Shown one piece after another: positions 18,488 to 27,899 of a stretch of DNA of 43,321 nucleotides (the first letter of the stretch is position 1; every line of letters begins with the position of its first letter). This stretch comes from Actinomycetes bacterium (GTDB taxonomy: Bacteria; Actinomycetota; Acidimicrobiia; Acidimicrobiales; Bog-793). The stretch lies in the NCBI GenBank assembly GCA_021797795.1, contig JAJZZB010000011.1, positions 1 through 43,321 on the forward strand. Reading direction: 5' to 3'. The translations under genes were made by a program, and so were the position numbers. The notes below the pieces were generated by a model. The model was not told where the DNA came from. It did no database searches and was given only the letters and a program-made list of their open reading frames with translations.

Positions 18488-19207
18488 TCAGCCCTCTCCG
18501 GTCGCGCCGGCGGGCTCGGTCTCGCCACCCTCGCCGAGCAGCTCGGCGAGCTCCCCGTTTCCGAGGCGGCGGAATGCCCGGCGGTCCGGTCCCTCCTCGA
18601 GCACAGCGGCCTCGAGCTCGCCCGACCCGAGAGTCCGGTCCGGCCCGGCCAGCGCCTCCACGCAGTGCTGCACCGCCTCGGCGAGCGAGCAGTCCTCCCG
18701 GTAGGAGGCCGAGAGCCGGGCCGTGATGGTGTCGGCGTCGCCCCCGAGGCAGGCGAAGCCCACCTCGTCGACGACGGTCCCGTCGTAGGCGATGTGGTAC
18801 AGCTGGTGCGAGGTGGCGTCCCGCCCGAGCTCGGCCACGAGGATCTCCACCTCGAGCGGCTTCATCTCGTGGGTGAAGACCTGCCCGAGGTACTGGGCGT
18901 AGAGGTTGGCGAGCGACCGGGCGTCGACGTCCTCGCGGGAGTAGGAGAAGCCCTTGGTGTCGGCGTGGCGGACGCCGGCGACGCGGAGCTGGTCGAACTC
19001 GTTGTACTTGCCGACACCGGCGAAGGCGACCCGGTCGTAGATCTCGCTGATCTTGTGCAGGGTCCTCGAGGGGTTCTCGGCCACGATGAGGATGCCCCGG
19101 TCGTAGACGGCGGCCACGAGGGCACGACCACGGGCGATACCCTTCTGGGCATACTCGGCCCGGTCCTTCATGACCTGCTCGGGGGCCACGTAGAAGGGCA
19201 TGCTCAT
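18488..19207 (-). CDS. prcA: 20S proteasome subunit alpha
   Basis: [69 protein letters not shown]. 4-bp ATGA overlap with prcB. Confidence 0.97.
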   Translation of the reverse strand: MSMPFYVAPEQVMKDRAEYAQKGIARGRALVAAVYDRGILIVAENPSRTLHKISEIYDRVAFAGVGKYNEFDQLRVAGVRHADTKGFSYSREDVDARSLANLYAQYLGQVFTHEMKPLEVEILVAELGRDATSHQLYHIAYDGTVVDEVGFACLGGDADTITARLSASYREDCSLAEAVQHCVEALAGPDRTLGSGELEAAVLEEGPDRRAFRRLGNGELAELLGEGGETEPAGATGEG

Positions 19208-20073
19208 GAGGGCTGGCTCCCGTGCTCGGACGCCGAGGTGGCGTCAGCGGAACGATCGGGCCGGTAGCGGCCCTCCTCGAGGAGGGCGGAGAACCGCTCG
19301 GCCACCGCCTCGTCGCTCAGCCGCCGGTAGCCGTCCTCGTCGACGACGGCGACGACCGGGTAGATGCCGCGGATGGGGTCGGGCCCGCCGGTCGCCGAGT
19401 CCTCGTCGGCAGCCTCGTACAGGGCCCTCACGGCGAGCTGGACGGCCTCCTCCTCGCTCAGGTCGGGACGGAAGCCGAGCTTGATCGTGTTCTTGGCGTC
19501 CCGGCCGCCCGAGCCGGTGGCATGGAAGTCGAGCTCCTCGTAGCGGCCGCCGGTGACGTCGAAGGAGAAGATCCGCCCGTCGCGGCGCCGCTCGTCGTAG
19601 CCGGCGAACAGCGGGACGACCACCAGCCCCTCCATCGCGAGGGGCAGGTTGGCCCGCACCATCTGGGCGAGCTGGTTCGCCTTCCCCTCGAGGCTCAGCG
19701 TGGTCCCCTCCACCTTCTCGTAGTGCTCGAGCTGGGTCTGGAAGAGGCGCACCATCTCGACCGCCGGGCCGGCGGCCCCGGCGATGGCGACGGCCGAGTA
19801 GCGGTCGGCCGGGAAGACCTTCTCGATCCCCCGATGGGCGATCGAGTGCCCCTCGGTGGCCCGGCGGTCACCGGCCATCACGATCCCGGCCGACGAGCGC
19901 AGCGCCACGATCGTGGTCCCGTGGGCGACTCCCGGCAGCCGGTTCGGCGCCCCGGCGCCCGCGGCTCCGCCCGGGTGGGGCTCGGCGTAGTGGGGCTCAC
20001 CGGACATGCGCCGGAGAAGCTGGGCGAAGTTCGACCCGGGGTCCTCCGCCATCGGAAAGAGCGGCAGCGTCAT
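19204..20073 (-). CDS. prcB: 20S proteasome subunit beta (propeptide, cleavage predicted before TTIVAL)
   Basis: ...[42 protein letters not shown]..., catalytic Thr at the predicted mature N-terminus. Confidence 0.97.
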   Translation of the reverse strand: MTLPLFPMAEDPGSNFAQLLRRMSGEPHYAEPHPGGAAGAGAPNRLPGVAHGTTIVALRSSAGIVMAGDRRATEGHSIAHRGIEKVFPADRYSAVAIAGAAGPAVEMVRLFQTQLEHYEKVEGTTLSLEGKANQLAQMVRANLPLAMEGLVVVPLFAGYDERRRDGRIFSFDVTGGRYEELDFHATGSGGRDAKNTIKLGFRPDLSEEEAVQLAVRALYEAADEDSATGGPDPIRGIYPVVAVVDEDGYRRLSDEAVAERFSALLEEGRYRPDRSADATSASEHGSQPS

Positions 20074-20099
20074 CGGGCCGCAGGCTACTGCCTTGCCGC

Positions 20100-20300
20100 C
20101 TACTGGCCGCCCTTTTGGACATAGTTGCGGACGAACTCCTCCGCGTTGTCCTCGAGCACCTCGTCGATCTCGTCGAGGAGGTCGTCGATCTCGGCCTTCA
20201 GCTTCTCGCCACGCTCGGTCGAGGTGGAGGTCTCCTCCTCCTCGACCGTGGTCGTGTCACGGCTGGCGGCCGGCCGGCGCTTCTGTTCCCGTTCTGCCAT
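20100..20300 (-). CDS. pup: Prokaryotic ubiquitin-like protein Pup, GGQ C-terminus
   Basis: 66 aa: [68 protein letters not shown] taggagacgag before ATG. Hidden inside spurious track ORF 20100..21968. Confidence 0.96.
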   Translation of the reverse strand: MAEREQKRRPAASRDTTTVEEEETSTSTERGEKLKAEIDDLLDEIDEVLEDNAEEFVRNYVQKGGQ

Positions 20301-20308
20301 CTCGTCTC

Positions 20309-21799
20309 CTAGGAGCCCAGCCGCTCGAGCAGATCGGCCGGGCTCTCGCATCCGGTGAACAACGTAGCGACGTGGGTGGCTGTTCCCCTGAGCGGCTCCA
20401 TCATCGGGACCCTCCGGAGAGGGTCGGCACCGACGTCGAACACGACAGAGTCCCAGTTCGCCGCCACGATCGCCGAGGCGAACATCTGCAGGCAGCGGCC
20501 GCGGAAGAAGGCCCGGGTGGTCTCCGGCGGCTCGGTCACCGCCCGCTCGACCGCCTCGGTCGACACGAGCCGCTCCATGTCGAGGCGGCTGAAGAGCGAC
20601 TTGGACGCCCGGACGTCGTGGTACTGCAGGTCGAGCGCAGCCAGGCGGCGATCGGTCCAGGCGAGCCCGTGGCGCTGGCGGTACCCCTCGATCAGCCGGC
20701 GCTTGGCGACCCAGTCGAGCTCGGAGGAGAGCGAGGCGGGGTCCGACTCGAGCGCGCCGAGGACGTGCTCCCAGCGCTCGAGGACCTGTCGGCCGACCTC
20801 CTCGTCGCCGAGGGCCGACATGCCGCGCTCCTCGGCGTACTTGCGGGAGCGGGTGAACAGCTCCCACTGGAGCTCGACCCCAGTGATCCGCCCCCCGTCC
20901 ACGAGCTCGATCGTCGCGTGCAGATCCGGGTCGTGGGAGACCGCCCGCATGGCGGCGACAGGGGTGGCGAGGGTCAGGTCGCGGCCGGCGTCGAAGTCGT
21001 CCTCGATCATGGCGAGGACGAAGGCCGTCGTCCCGACCTTCAAGAAGGTGGCCACCTCGGCGAGGTTGGCGTCCCCGACGATCACGTGCAGGCGGCGGTA
21101 CCTCTGGGGGTCGGCGTGGGGTTCGTCGCGGGTGTTGATGATGGGGCGCTTCAGGGTCGTCTCGAGGCCGACCTCCTCCTCGAAGAAGTCGGCCCGCTGG
21201 CTCAGCTGGAAGGGGACCCGCTCGTCGCTGTCGGTGTTCTCCTGGCCGACCTTGCCCGCCCCGGTGAAGACCTGCCGGCTCACGAAGTGCGGCGTCAGGC
21301 GCCGGACGATCCGGGCGAAGGGCACCGCACGGTCCACGAGGTAGTTCTCGTGGGTCCCGTACGAGTTCCCCTTTCCGTCGGAGTTGTTCTTGTAGACGAT
21401 GATCTCCTCGCCCGGGGGGAGCAGGTGGCGGGCCGCCTCCATCGAGCGGGCGAGGATCACCTCGCCGGCCCGGTCGAAGGTCACGACCTCGAGGGGGTTC
21501 GAGCACTCCGGCGTCGAGTACTCCGGATGGGCATGGTCGACGTAGTAGCGGGCGCCGTTGGTGAGGACGGCGTTCACGAGATGGGTCTCGACCTCGGGCG
21601 GGAGCGCCCCGTCGCGGGCGAAGCCCCTGGCGTCGCGCCCGGGCGACTCGTCCTCGAAGTCCCAGCCGATACGGCGCTCGAGGCGGGCCACGTAGCCGTT
21701 GATGAGCAGCGAGGAGGCCGTGGTGGGGCTCATGTCGCCGCTCGAGACGGCGTGGACCCCGTACTCGGTCTCGATGCCGCAGACCTTTGTGATGGCCAC
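20309..21799 (-). CDS. dop: Pup deamidase/depupylase Dop
   Basis: AITKVCGIETEYGVHAVSSGDMSPTTASSLLINGYV, HPEYSTPECSNPLEVVTFDRAGE, VYKNNSDGKGNSYGTHENYLVDR; GTG start with TAGCGT 6 nt upstream. Confidence 0.96.
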   Translation of the reverse strand: MAITKVCGIETEYGVHAVSSGDMSPTTASSLLINGYVARLERRIGWDFEDESPGRDARGFARDGALPPEVETHLVNAVLTNGARYYVDHAHPEYSTPECSNPLEVVTFDRAGEVILARSMEAARHLLPPGEEIIVYKNNSDGKGNSYGTHENYLVDRAVPFARIVRRLTPHFVSRQVFTGAGKVGQENTDSDERVPFQLSQRADFFEEEVGLETTLKRPIINTRDEPHADPQRYRRLHVIVGDANLAEVATFLKVGTTAFVLAMIEDDFDAGRDLTLATPVAAMRAVSHDPDLHATIELVDGGRITGVELQWELFTRSRKYAEERGMSALGDEEVGRQVLERWEHVLGALESDPASLSSELDWVAKRRLIEGYRQRHGLAWTDRRLAALDLQYHDVRASKSLFSRLDMERLVSTEAVERAVTEPPETTRAFFRGRCLQMFASAIVAANWDSVVFDVGADPLRRVPMMEPLRGTATHVATLFTGCESPADLLERLGS

Positions 21800-21867
21800 G
21801 TTCGGACGCTACCCCACCCCGGCGGCGACGATGCCGCACGCGGCCGGCGGCCGCCCGGCAAGGGCAG

Positions 21868-23634
21868 TCACAGGTACTGGCCGGTCCCGACCCGCTCGAT
21901 CGCCCGGCCGCCGGTCGGCTCCTCCTCGCCGTGACCGATGAGGGTGCGGACGTAGACGATCCGCTCACCCTTCTTCCCGGAGATCTTCGCCCAGTCGTCC
22001 GGGTTCGTCGTGTTCGGCAGGTCCTCGTTCTCCTTGTACTCCTGCTTGATGGAGGCGAGCATGTCGTCGAGGCGGATGCCGGTCCCCTCGGCGGCGATGG
22101 CCCGCTTGATGGCGAGCTTCTTGGCGCGCCGGACGATGTTCTCGATCATGGCGCCCGAGGAGAAGTCCTTGAAGTAGAGGACCTCCTTGTCGCCGTTCTG
22201 GTAGGTCACCTCGAGGAAGCGGTTGTCCTCATCGGCCCGGTACATCTCGGTGACGGTCCGCTCGATCATCGCCTTCACGGCCTTGTCGGGGTGCCCGCCG
22301 CCGAGGCTCTGGACCGTCCCGGCATCGAGCGGCAGGTCGGGGGTGAGGTACCTGGCGAAGATCTGCTCGGCCGCCTGCTCGTCGGGCCGCTCGATCTTGA
22401 TCTTCACGTCCAGGCGGCCCGGCCGCAGGATGGCGGGGTCGATGAGGTCCTCCCGGTTCGAGGCGCCGATCACGATGACGTTGCGCAGCGTCTCGACGCC
22501 GTCGATCTCGGCGAGGAGCTGGGGGACGATGGTCGACTCCATGTCGGAGCTGATCCCGGTCCCCCGCGTGCGGAACAGCGAGTCCATCTCGTCGAAGAAG
22601 ACGATGACAGGGACGCCCTCCTCGGCCTTCTCCCGCGCCCGCTGGAAGACGAGGCGGATCTGGCGCTCGGTCTCGCCGACGTACTTGTTGAGCAGCTCGG
22701 GGCCCTTGATGTTGAGGAAGTAGCTGCGGGTGTTGACGTTGCCGGTCCGCTCGGAGACCTTCTTCGCGAGCGAGTTGGCGACGGCCTTCGCGATGAGGGT
22801 CTTGCCGCATCCGGGCGGCCCGTAGAGAAGGATCCCCTTCGGGGCCGGCAGGCGGTACTCCGAGAACAGCTCGCGGTACATGTAGGGCAGCTCGACGGCG
22901 TCGGTGATCGCCTCGATCTGGTTGTCGAGCCCTCCGATGTCGGAGTAGGTGACGTCGGGCACCTCCTCGAGCACGACCTCTTCCATCTCGGGGCGGGGCA
23001 GCTTCTCGAGCAGCAGGCCGGTGCGGGGGTCCATCAGGACCGAGTCCCCCGCCCTCAGGCGCACGCCGGAGAGGTACTCGGAGATCTCCGCCACGCGCTC
23101 CTCGTCGGCCCGCCCGACGCAGAGGGCACGCCGCCCGTCCTCGAGGATCTCGGCGATCGTGACCACCTCGCCGCCCTGGTCCGGGTCGCGGGCGAGCACG
23201 ACGTTGAGCGACTCGTTGAGGACGACCTCCTGGCCCTTTCTCAGGTCCTCGATCTCGATGTCAGGGTGCAGGGCGACCCGCATCTTCCGGCCGCTCGCGA
23301 AGACGTCGATGGTCCCATCGTCGTTGCGCTGGAGGTAGGTCCCGTAGGCCGCGGGGGGCTGGGTGAGCTTGTCGACCTCCTCGCGCAGGGCGGCGATGTG
23401 CTCCTTGGCCTGCTGGAGGGTGTAGGTGAGCTTCTCGTTCTGGGAGGCGGCGTGGCTGAGCTGGCCCTTGGCCTCGAGCAGCCGCTCCTCGAGGGAGCGG
23501 ACGCGCTGGGGCGCCTCCTGGAGCCGGCGGCGCAGCTCGACGATCTCCTCCTCGGCCTGGCGGACCCGCTGGCGCAACTCGCTCTCGTCGCCCTCGCCCG
23601 ACCGGTTGTCGGCTGGATCTCGGGGGATTCCCAT
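21868..23634 (-). CDS. arc/mpa: Proteasome-associated AAA+ ATPase (ARC/Mpa)
   Basis: N-terminal coiled coil, OB domains, [60 protein letters not shown]-terminal GQYL. ATG 23634 preceded by AGGAGGTGA. Confidence 0.97.
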   Translation of the reverse strand: MGIPRDPADNRSGEGDESELRQRVRQAEEEIVELRRRLQEAPQRVRSLEERLLEAKGQLSHAASQNEKLTYTLQQAKEHIAALREEVDKLTQPPAAYGTYLQRNDDGTIDVFASGRKMRVALHPDIEIEDLRKGQEVVLNESLNVVLARDPDQGGEVVTIAEILEDGRRALCVGRADEERVAEISEYLSGVRLRAGDSVLMDPRTGLLLEKLPRPEMEEVVLEEVPDVTYSDIGGLDNQIEAITDAVELPYMYRELFSEYRLPAPKGILLYGPPGCGKTLIAKAVANSLAKKVSERTGNVNTRSYFLNIKGPELLNKYVGETERQIRLVFQRAREKAEEGVPVIVFFDEMDSLFRTRGTGISSDMESTIVPQLLAEIDGVETLRNVIVIGASNREDLIDPAILRPGRLDVKIKIERPDEQAAEQIFARYLTPDLPLDAGTVQSLGGGHPDKAVKAMIERTVTEMYRADEDNRFLEVTYQNGDKEVLYFKDFSSGAMIENIVRRAKKLAIKRAIAAEGTGIRLDDMLASIKQEYKENEDLPNTTNPDDWAKISGKKGERIVYVRTLIGHGEEEPTGGRAIERVGTGQYL

Positions 23635-23773
23635 CGTCGCGGTCACCTCCTGAGGGTGCCCATCGGCATCAGTGCATCTAGTTCGGACCCTACACCGGGC
23701 CATCGCGAAGCGGTGCCACCCCAGGGGACTGTCGACACCTGATCCGGCCGCCCGTCAGCGTGCGTTTCCCCAT

Positions 23774-23803
23774 TTGCGCTCGCACCGGGGCGTCTCCCAT
23801 AGA
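23774..23803 (+). promoter_or_regulatory. Possible ferredoxin promoter TTGCGC-N18-CATAGA(CT)
   Basis: Hexamer matches only; followed by a leader with SD aaggag. Confidence 0.3.
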
Positions 23804-23876
23804 CTGGCGCCACTTGGCACGGCAACGGGCGGGCTCGCAGCCGTGCACCCGACGTCGCGAAGGAGAGTTGCCGCCG

Positions 23877-24116
23877 ATGAAGGTGTGGATTGACCAGGAC
23901 CTCTGCACGGGTGACGGGCTCTGCGAAGAGATCTGCCCGTCGGTCTTCACCTTGCTCGACGACGGCCTCGCCTACGTGAAGCAGGCCGACGCCGTGCTGA
24001 ACGAGCCGGGCGGCTCCGCCCAGATGGCCGACGTCGCCCCCGACCTCGAGGACGCCGTCACCGAGGCGGCCGAGGAGTGCCCCGGGGAGTGCATCTTCAT
24101 CGTCGCCGGCGACTGA
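23877..24116 (+). CDS. Ferredoxin (3Fe-4S/4Fe-4S type)
   Basis: MKVWIDQDLCTGDGLCEEICPSVFTLLDDGLAYV...EECPGECIFIV; SD gaaggag. Confidence 0.92.
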   Translation: MKVWIDQDLCTGDGLCEEICPSVFTLLDDGLAYVKQADAVLNEPGGSAQMADVAPDLEDAVTEAAEECPGECIFIVAGD

Positions 24117-24136
24117 TCCCCCGGCGGGCGGCCCAC

Positions 24137-25036
24137 TCAGGGCTCGTCGAGCTCCTCGGCCGGCGCCTCCGGGCGCAAGCTCGCCCTCGGCCCGAGCAGC
24201 CGGGCCGTCGTGATGAACCCGGTATGGCCGACCATCCTCAGGTCCGGGCGGACCGAGCGTCCCTCGATGTGCCAGGTCCTGCGTAGGGTCTCGAAGGTCT
24301 CGGCCAGCCCGAAGCCCGAGCCGGCGAGGGCGGCCCGCAGCTCGGCCGTCTGGTTGATCGACGGCAGGTAGGCGCAGATGATGCCGCCCGGCGAGAGGGC
24401 GGCCTCGGCATGGGGGACGACCCTCCACGGCTCGGGCAGGTCCAGCACGATGCGGTCGAAGCACCCCTCGACGCCCTCGTAGGCGTCCCGGATCTCCACC
24501 TCGTAGCTGGCCGGACCCTCAGGGGGTGAGAAGGCCGCCACGTTGGCCTTCGCCCGCTCGGCGAAGTCCTCCCGCAACTCATAGCCGGTCACCTTCGCAC
24601 CGGCCCGGAGCAGCGTCATCGACAGCGCGCCCGACCCGACGCCGGACTCGAGAACCCTGGCGCCGGCACGGACGTCCGCCGCCACGAGGATGGCGCCGAG
24701 ATCCTTCGGGTAGATGACCTGGGCGCCCCGGGGCATGTTGAGGACGACGTCCTCGAGGCTCGGGCGGAGCGCCAGGTAGCGGGCCGGGTTGCGCCGCCCG
24801 GCGTCCCGGGTGAGCGCCACCACCTCGCTCCCCTCCTCGAGGCCGATGAGGGCTTCGTGGGCGATGACGCCCGAGTGCGACTGGTAGCTCCGCCCGGCCC
24901 TCAAGGTGACGAGGTTGCGCCGACCCTTCCGGTCGACGAGCAGGACCCGCTCGCCCTCCTCGAAGCGACGACCGGGCCGGCGGGCAGGCGGGGGCTCCCC
25001 CGGGGACCGCTCGGGACCGCCGGGCGGCTCGCTCAC
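24137..25036 (-). CDS. trmI: tRNA (adenine-58-N1)-methyltransferase TrmI
   Basis: FEEGERVLLVDRKGRRNLVTL, SYQSHSGVIAHEALIG, RGAQVIYPKDLGAILVAADVRAGARVLESGVGSGALSMTLLRA. GTG 25036 overlaps upstream stop. Confidence 0.93.
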   Translation of the reverse strand: MSEPPGGPERSPGEPPPARRPGRRFEEGERVLLVDRKGRRNLVTLRAGRSYQSHSGVIAHEALIGLEEGSEVVALTRDAGRRNPARYLALRPSLEDVVLNMPRGAQVIYPKDLGAILVAADVRAGARVLESGVGSGALSMTLLRAGAKVTGYELREDFAERAKANVAAFSPPEGPASYEVEIRDAYEGVEGCFDRIVLDLPEPWRVVPHAEAALSPGGIICAYLPSINQTAELRAALAGSGFGLAETFETLRRTWHIEGRSVRPDLRMVGHTGFITTARLLGPRASLRPEAPAEELDEP

Positions 25037-25344
25037 TCGGTCGCCGGGACGGCGACCGGCTCGGCCTGGCGGGCGCGCTCCCACTCGCGCCGCGACTTTC
25101 GGCGGCGGGGCGGCCGGCCGAGGTTCGTGACGAGCAGGCTCTCGCCCGGGCGGAGGCGCTCGGTGACCACCTCCGGCTCGTGGCGCTTCATGAGGAAGCG
25201 GACGAGCCATGCGAACGCGCCGGCCGCCAGCCACCTGCCGTCGCCGGCCATCAGGCCGTCGCGCAGGCCCCTGCGGACGGCGGCGCGCGTCAGGCGGTCG
25301 ACGAGGCCCCTCGCCCCCCCGTCGTCGGCCCGGCCGGAGGCCAC
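25033..25344 (-). CDS. Hypothetical protein, basic C-terminus
   Basis: RWLAAGAFAWLVRFLMKRHEPEVVTERLRPGESLLVTNLGRPPRRRKSRREWERARQ; 4-bp overlap with trmI. Confidence 0.6.
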   Translation of the reverse strand: MASGRADDGGARGLVDRLTRAAVRRGLRDGLMAGDGRWLAAGAFAWLVRFLMKRHEPEVVTERLRPGESLLVTNLGRPPRRRKSRREWERARQAEPVAVPATE

Positions 25345-25348
25345 CGGC

Positions 25349-25558
25349 TCAGATCCGGCGGATCTCGAGCACGGGCGCCGCCTTGCGCCCGCGCCGGCGG
25401 CCGAGGAGGTAGACCGCCGCCACCGCCAGGACGGCCACGACCGCTCCGATCGCGACCGTCGGCGGCGCCGTGGCGGCCGACTGGGCGGCGGTCTGCGCGC
25501 TCCCGCCGATCTCGCGCAGCTTGGACTCGATGTCCTCCAGGTTCACTCGCTGGCTCAC
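25349..25558 (-). CDS. Small single-TM protein
   Basis: GTG 25558: VSQRVNLEDIESKLREIGGSAQTAAQSAATAPPTVAIGAVVAVLAVAAVYLLGRRRGRKAAPVLEIRRI; GTGA overlap with upstream stop. Confidence 0.65.
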   Translation of the reverse strand: MSQRVNLEDIESKLREIGGSAQTAAQSAATAPPTVAIGAVVAVLAVAAVYLLGRRRGRKAAPVLEIRRI

Positions 25559-25884
25559 CGCGACTCCGATCCGCTCCGTAGCGTGAGGGCCGCCCCGATC
25601 CCGAGGCCGACCACGGCCCCGACGACCGTGAGGAGGTAGGGAACCCAGCTCCACTCGCCGGCGAAGACAGTGCCGGTCTCGCCCTGCAGGGCCCTCAGCA
25701 GGGCGACGAGGGCCAGCACCGAGGCGACCCCGAAGCAGACGGCGGCGGCCGATCCGAACGCGAGCGTCCGGCCGATCGTCTTCAGCGGTCGGACGGTCTC
25801 CTGCAGGGCATAGGCCTTGACCATGCCGACGAGCTCGATGAGGTCGCTCTTGGCCTCGGAGGCGTGCTGGGTGGCCTTTGGCAT
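25555..25884 (-). CDS. Two-TM small membrane protein (phage holin superfamily III / Holin-X-like fold)
   Basis: TLAFGSAAAVCFGVASVLALVALLRALQGETG...WSWVPYLLTVVGAVVGLGIGAALTLR; TAGGGT 7 nt before ATG. Confidence 0.65.
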   Translation of the reverse strand: MPKATQHASEAKSDLIELVGMVKAYALQETVRPLKTIGRTLAFGSAAAVCFGVASVLALVALLRALQGETGTVFAGEWSWVPYLLTVVGAVVGLGIGAALTLRSGSESR

Positions 25885-25901
25885 CGACGAGACCCTAGCA
25901 A

Positions 25902-26309
25902 CTACTCCCCCGGAGTTATCACGTAGGTCGAGGAGGCACGGCCGACGAGGCGGCCGGAGGGGTCGGTGACGCTCGCCTCGACGAAGACGACCCTCGAGCC
26001 CCCCGACACGACCGTCGCCTCGCAGGTGAGGACGGTGCCGATCCCGACGGGCGCGAGGAAGCTCGTCTTCATCTCGGCGTTGGCCACGCTCAGTCTGCCG
26101 GCCGAGCGAGCGCGGGCGTAGGTGACCGCCGAGGCCCCCATGGCCGAGTCGCAGAAGGCGGCGAGGAAGCCGCCCTGGAGGATGCCGGCCGGGTTGGCGA
26201 AGCGATCGTCGGCCGTCATCTCCCAGCGCGTCCGCCCGGGCTCGGACTTGTCCTTCACGACCATGCCGAGGGTGAGGTCGCAGTTGGGAGGGACCTGGAC
26301 GCCGCTCAC
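25902..26309 (-). CDS. Hotdog-fold thioesterase (PaaI type)
   Basis: [27 protein letters not shown]...[57 protein letters not shown]. Confidence 0.88.
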   Translation of the reverse strand: MSGVQVPPNCDLTLGMVVKDKSEPGRTRWEMTADDRFANPAGILQGGFLAAFCDSAMGASAVTYARARSAGRLSVANAEMKTSFLAPVGIGTVLTCEATVVSGGSRVVFVEASVTDPSGRLVGRASSTYVITPGE

Positions 26310-26956
26310 GGCTCGAGGGCCGAGCGGAAGAAGGCCCGCAGGTGCTCGAGGCGATGCTCGAGCTCCTCGCGCGACAGCGGGTCCCGCCCGAGCACCGCCT
26401 CGAGGAAGGGGAGGTCGCTGAACCAGGTGGCGAGGGCGGCGTAGCCGGTGAGGATGAGCTGCTCGGGGTCGTAGCGGCGGAAGCGGCCGAGCTCCATCTG
26501 GCGCTCGAAGAAGGCGACGGCGCGGGCCATCATCGGGCGGACCGCCTCGCCGAGCTCGTGGGCGAGGCGGCCGCCGCCGGCGAGGGACTCCTGGCGGACC
26601 AGGCGGACGAAGTCGGGGTTCTCGGTGAAGAACTGGAAGCCGATGGTGAGGACCCGGTCGACCTGCTCCCAGCCGTCGCGGGGCTGGTCGATCGCCTCGG
26701 CGACCCGGGCGACCCAGTCTGCGAAGGAGACCTCGAGGACCTGGCGGTAGAGCGTCTCTTTCGAGGGGAAGTGGTGGAGCAGGCTCTGGCGCCGGATGCC
26801 GACCAGGCCGGCGATGTCGTTGAGGGAGGTGCCGTCGTAGCCGCGATCGGCGAAGCAGCGCAGGGCCGCCCGCAAGATGAGCTCCCGGGTGGGGGCGGGC
26901 GCCCGGTCGGACGATCCGGACCCCCCGGACTCGTCCCTCAGCGCGGCGGAGCTCAC
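26306..26956 (-). CDS. TetR-family transcriptional regulator
   Basis: [56 protein letters not shown] 26956 preferred (TAGCGT 7 nt upstream) over GTG 26986. Confidence 0.92.
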   Translation of the reverse strand: MSSAALRDESGGSGSSDRAPAPTRELILRAALRCFADRGYDGTSLNDIAGLVGIRRQSLLHHFPSKETLYRQVLEVSFADWVARVAEAIDQPRDGWEQVDRVLTIGFQFFTENPDFVRLVRQESLAGGGRLAHELGEAVRPMMARAVAFFERQMELGRFRRYDPEQLILTGYAALATWFSDLPFLEAVLGRDPLSREELEHRLEHLRAFFRSALEP

Positions 26957-26970
26957 CGCCGGCACGCTAG

Positions 26971-27002
26971 CCGACCGGCAGGTCACCTACCGACCGGCAG
27001 GT
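26971..27002. promoter_or_regulatory. Tandem TetR operator candidates: two CCGACCGGCAGGT copies, 19 bp apart
   Basis: Identical 13-mers at 26971-26983 and 26990-27002 between divergent -10s (minus TAGCGT 26969..26964; plus TAGGCT 27012-27017). Second copy sits in imperfect palindrome CTACCgaCCGGcaGGTAG. Confidence 0.65.
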
Positions 27003-27024
27003 AGGCGCTGCTAGGCTCCCCGCC

Positions 27025-27837
27025 GTGCCATCTGTGTTGCTCGCCGTCATCATCGGCTTCTCCGTCTCGCAGATCGCCGTCGTCTGCACGACCGTCTTCC
27101 TCCACCGGGCGCTCTCCCACAAGGCGCTCAGCTTGAGCCCGGGCGTCCGGCTCGCCTTCCGGATCGTCACCTGGCTGACGACCGGCATCCGGCCCCGCCA
27201 GTGGGTCGCCGTCCACCGCAAGCACCACGCCTTCACCGACGTCGAGGGGGACCCCCACTCGCCGCTGCTGCTCGGCTTCTGGAAGGTGCAGCTCGGCAAC
27301 GTGCTCCTCTACCGCAAGGCGGCCCGCGACCGGGAGATCGTCCGCAGGTACGCCCGGGACCTGCCGCCCGACCGCCTCGACCGCACCCTCTTCGACCACG
27401 CCTTCCTCGGTCTCGGCATCGGGGTCGGGATCTTGTGCCTGGCCTTCGGCTGGCAGGTCGGCCTCATGGCGGCCGGCTTCCACGTCGTGATCTACCTGTC
27501 GGTCAACTCCTCGGTGAACGCCGTCGGCCACTACTACGGCAAGAAGGTCTACGAGAACTCGGCCCGCAACAACCAGTGGCTCGCCTGGCTGACCGCCGGC
27601 GAGGGACTGCACAACAACCACCACGCCGCCCCGACCTCGGCCCGCCTCGCCCTCGGCCCAGGCGAGATCGACCCCGGCTGGTGGATCATCTCGCTGCTCG
27701 TCAGGACCGGCCAGGCCAAGGTGCGCCTGAGCGAGGTGCGCCTCGCCCGCCCGCGGGAGGCCGGCGAGGACGCCGAGCCGGCGATGGCCGCCGTCGGCGC
27801 CGGGGTCGAGGAAGAACCCTCCTCGCCGACCCGCTGA
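27025..27837 (+). CDS. Acyl-CoA/fatty acid (delta-9 type) desaturase
   Basis: Histidine boxes HRALSH, HRKHH, HNNHH; GTG start. Confidence 0.93.
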   Translation: MPSVLLAVIIGFSVSQIAVVCTTVFLHRALSHKALSLSPGVRLAFRIVTWLTTGIRPRQWVAVHRKHHAFTDVEGDPHSPLLLGFWKVQLGNVLLYRKAARDREIVRRYARDLPPDRLDRTLFDHAFLGLGIGVGILCLAFGWQVGLMAAGFHVVIYLSVNSSVNAVGHYYGKKVYENSARNNQWLAWLTAGEGLHNNHHAAPTSARLALGPGEIDPGWWIISLLVRTGQAKVRLSEVRLARPREAGEDAEPAMAAVGAGVEEEPSSPTR

Positions 27838-27899
27838 GAGCAGGCGCCGGGCGCCGCGATGACGTCGCGGTCGGGCGAGCGAGCCTTTAGGCTGCCGCG

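Noticed and set aside
25555-25884. Phage holin / prophage remnant
   Set aside because: Holin-like topology is common in chromosomal actinobacterial membrane proteins; no other phage genes nearby.
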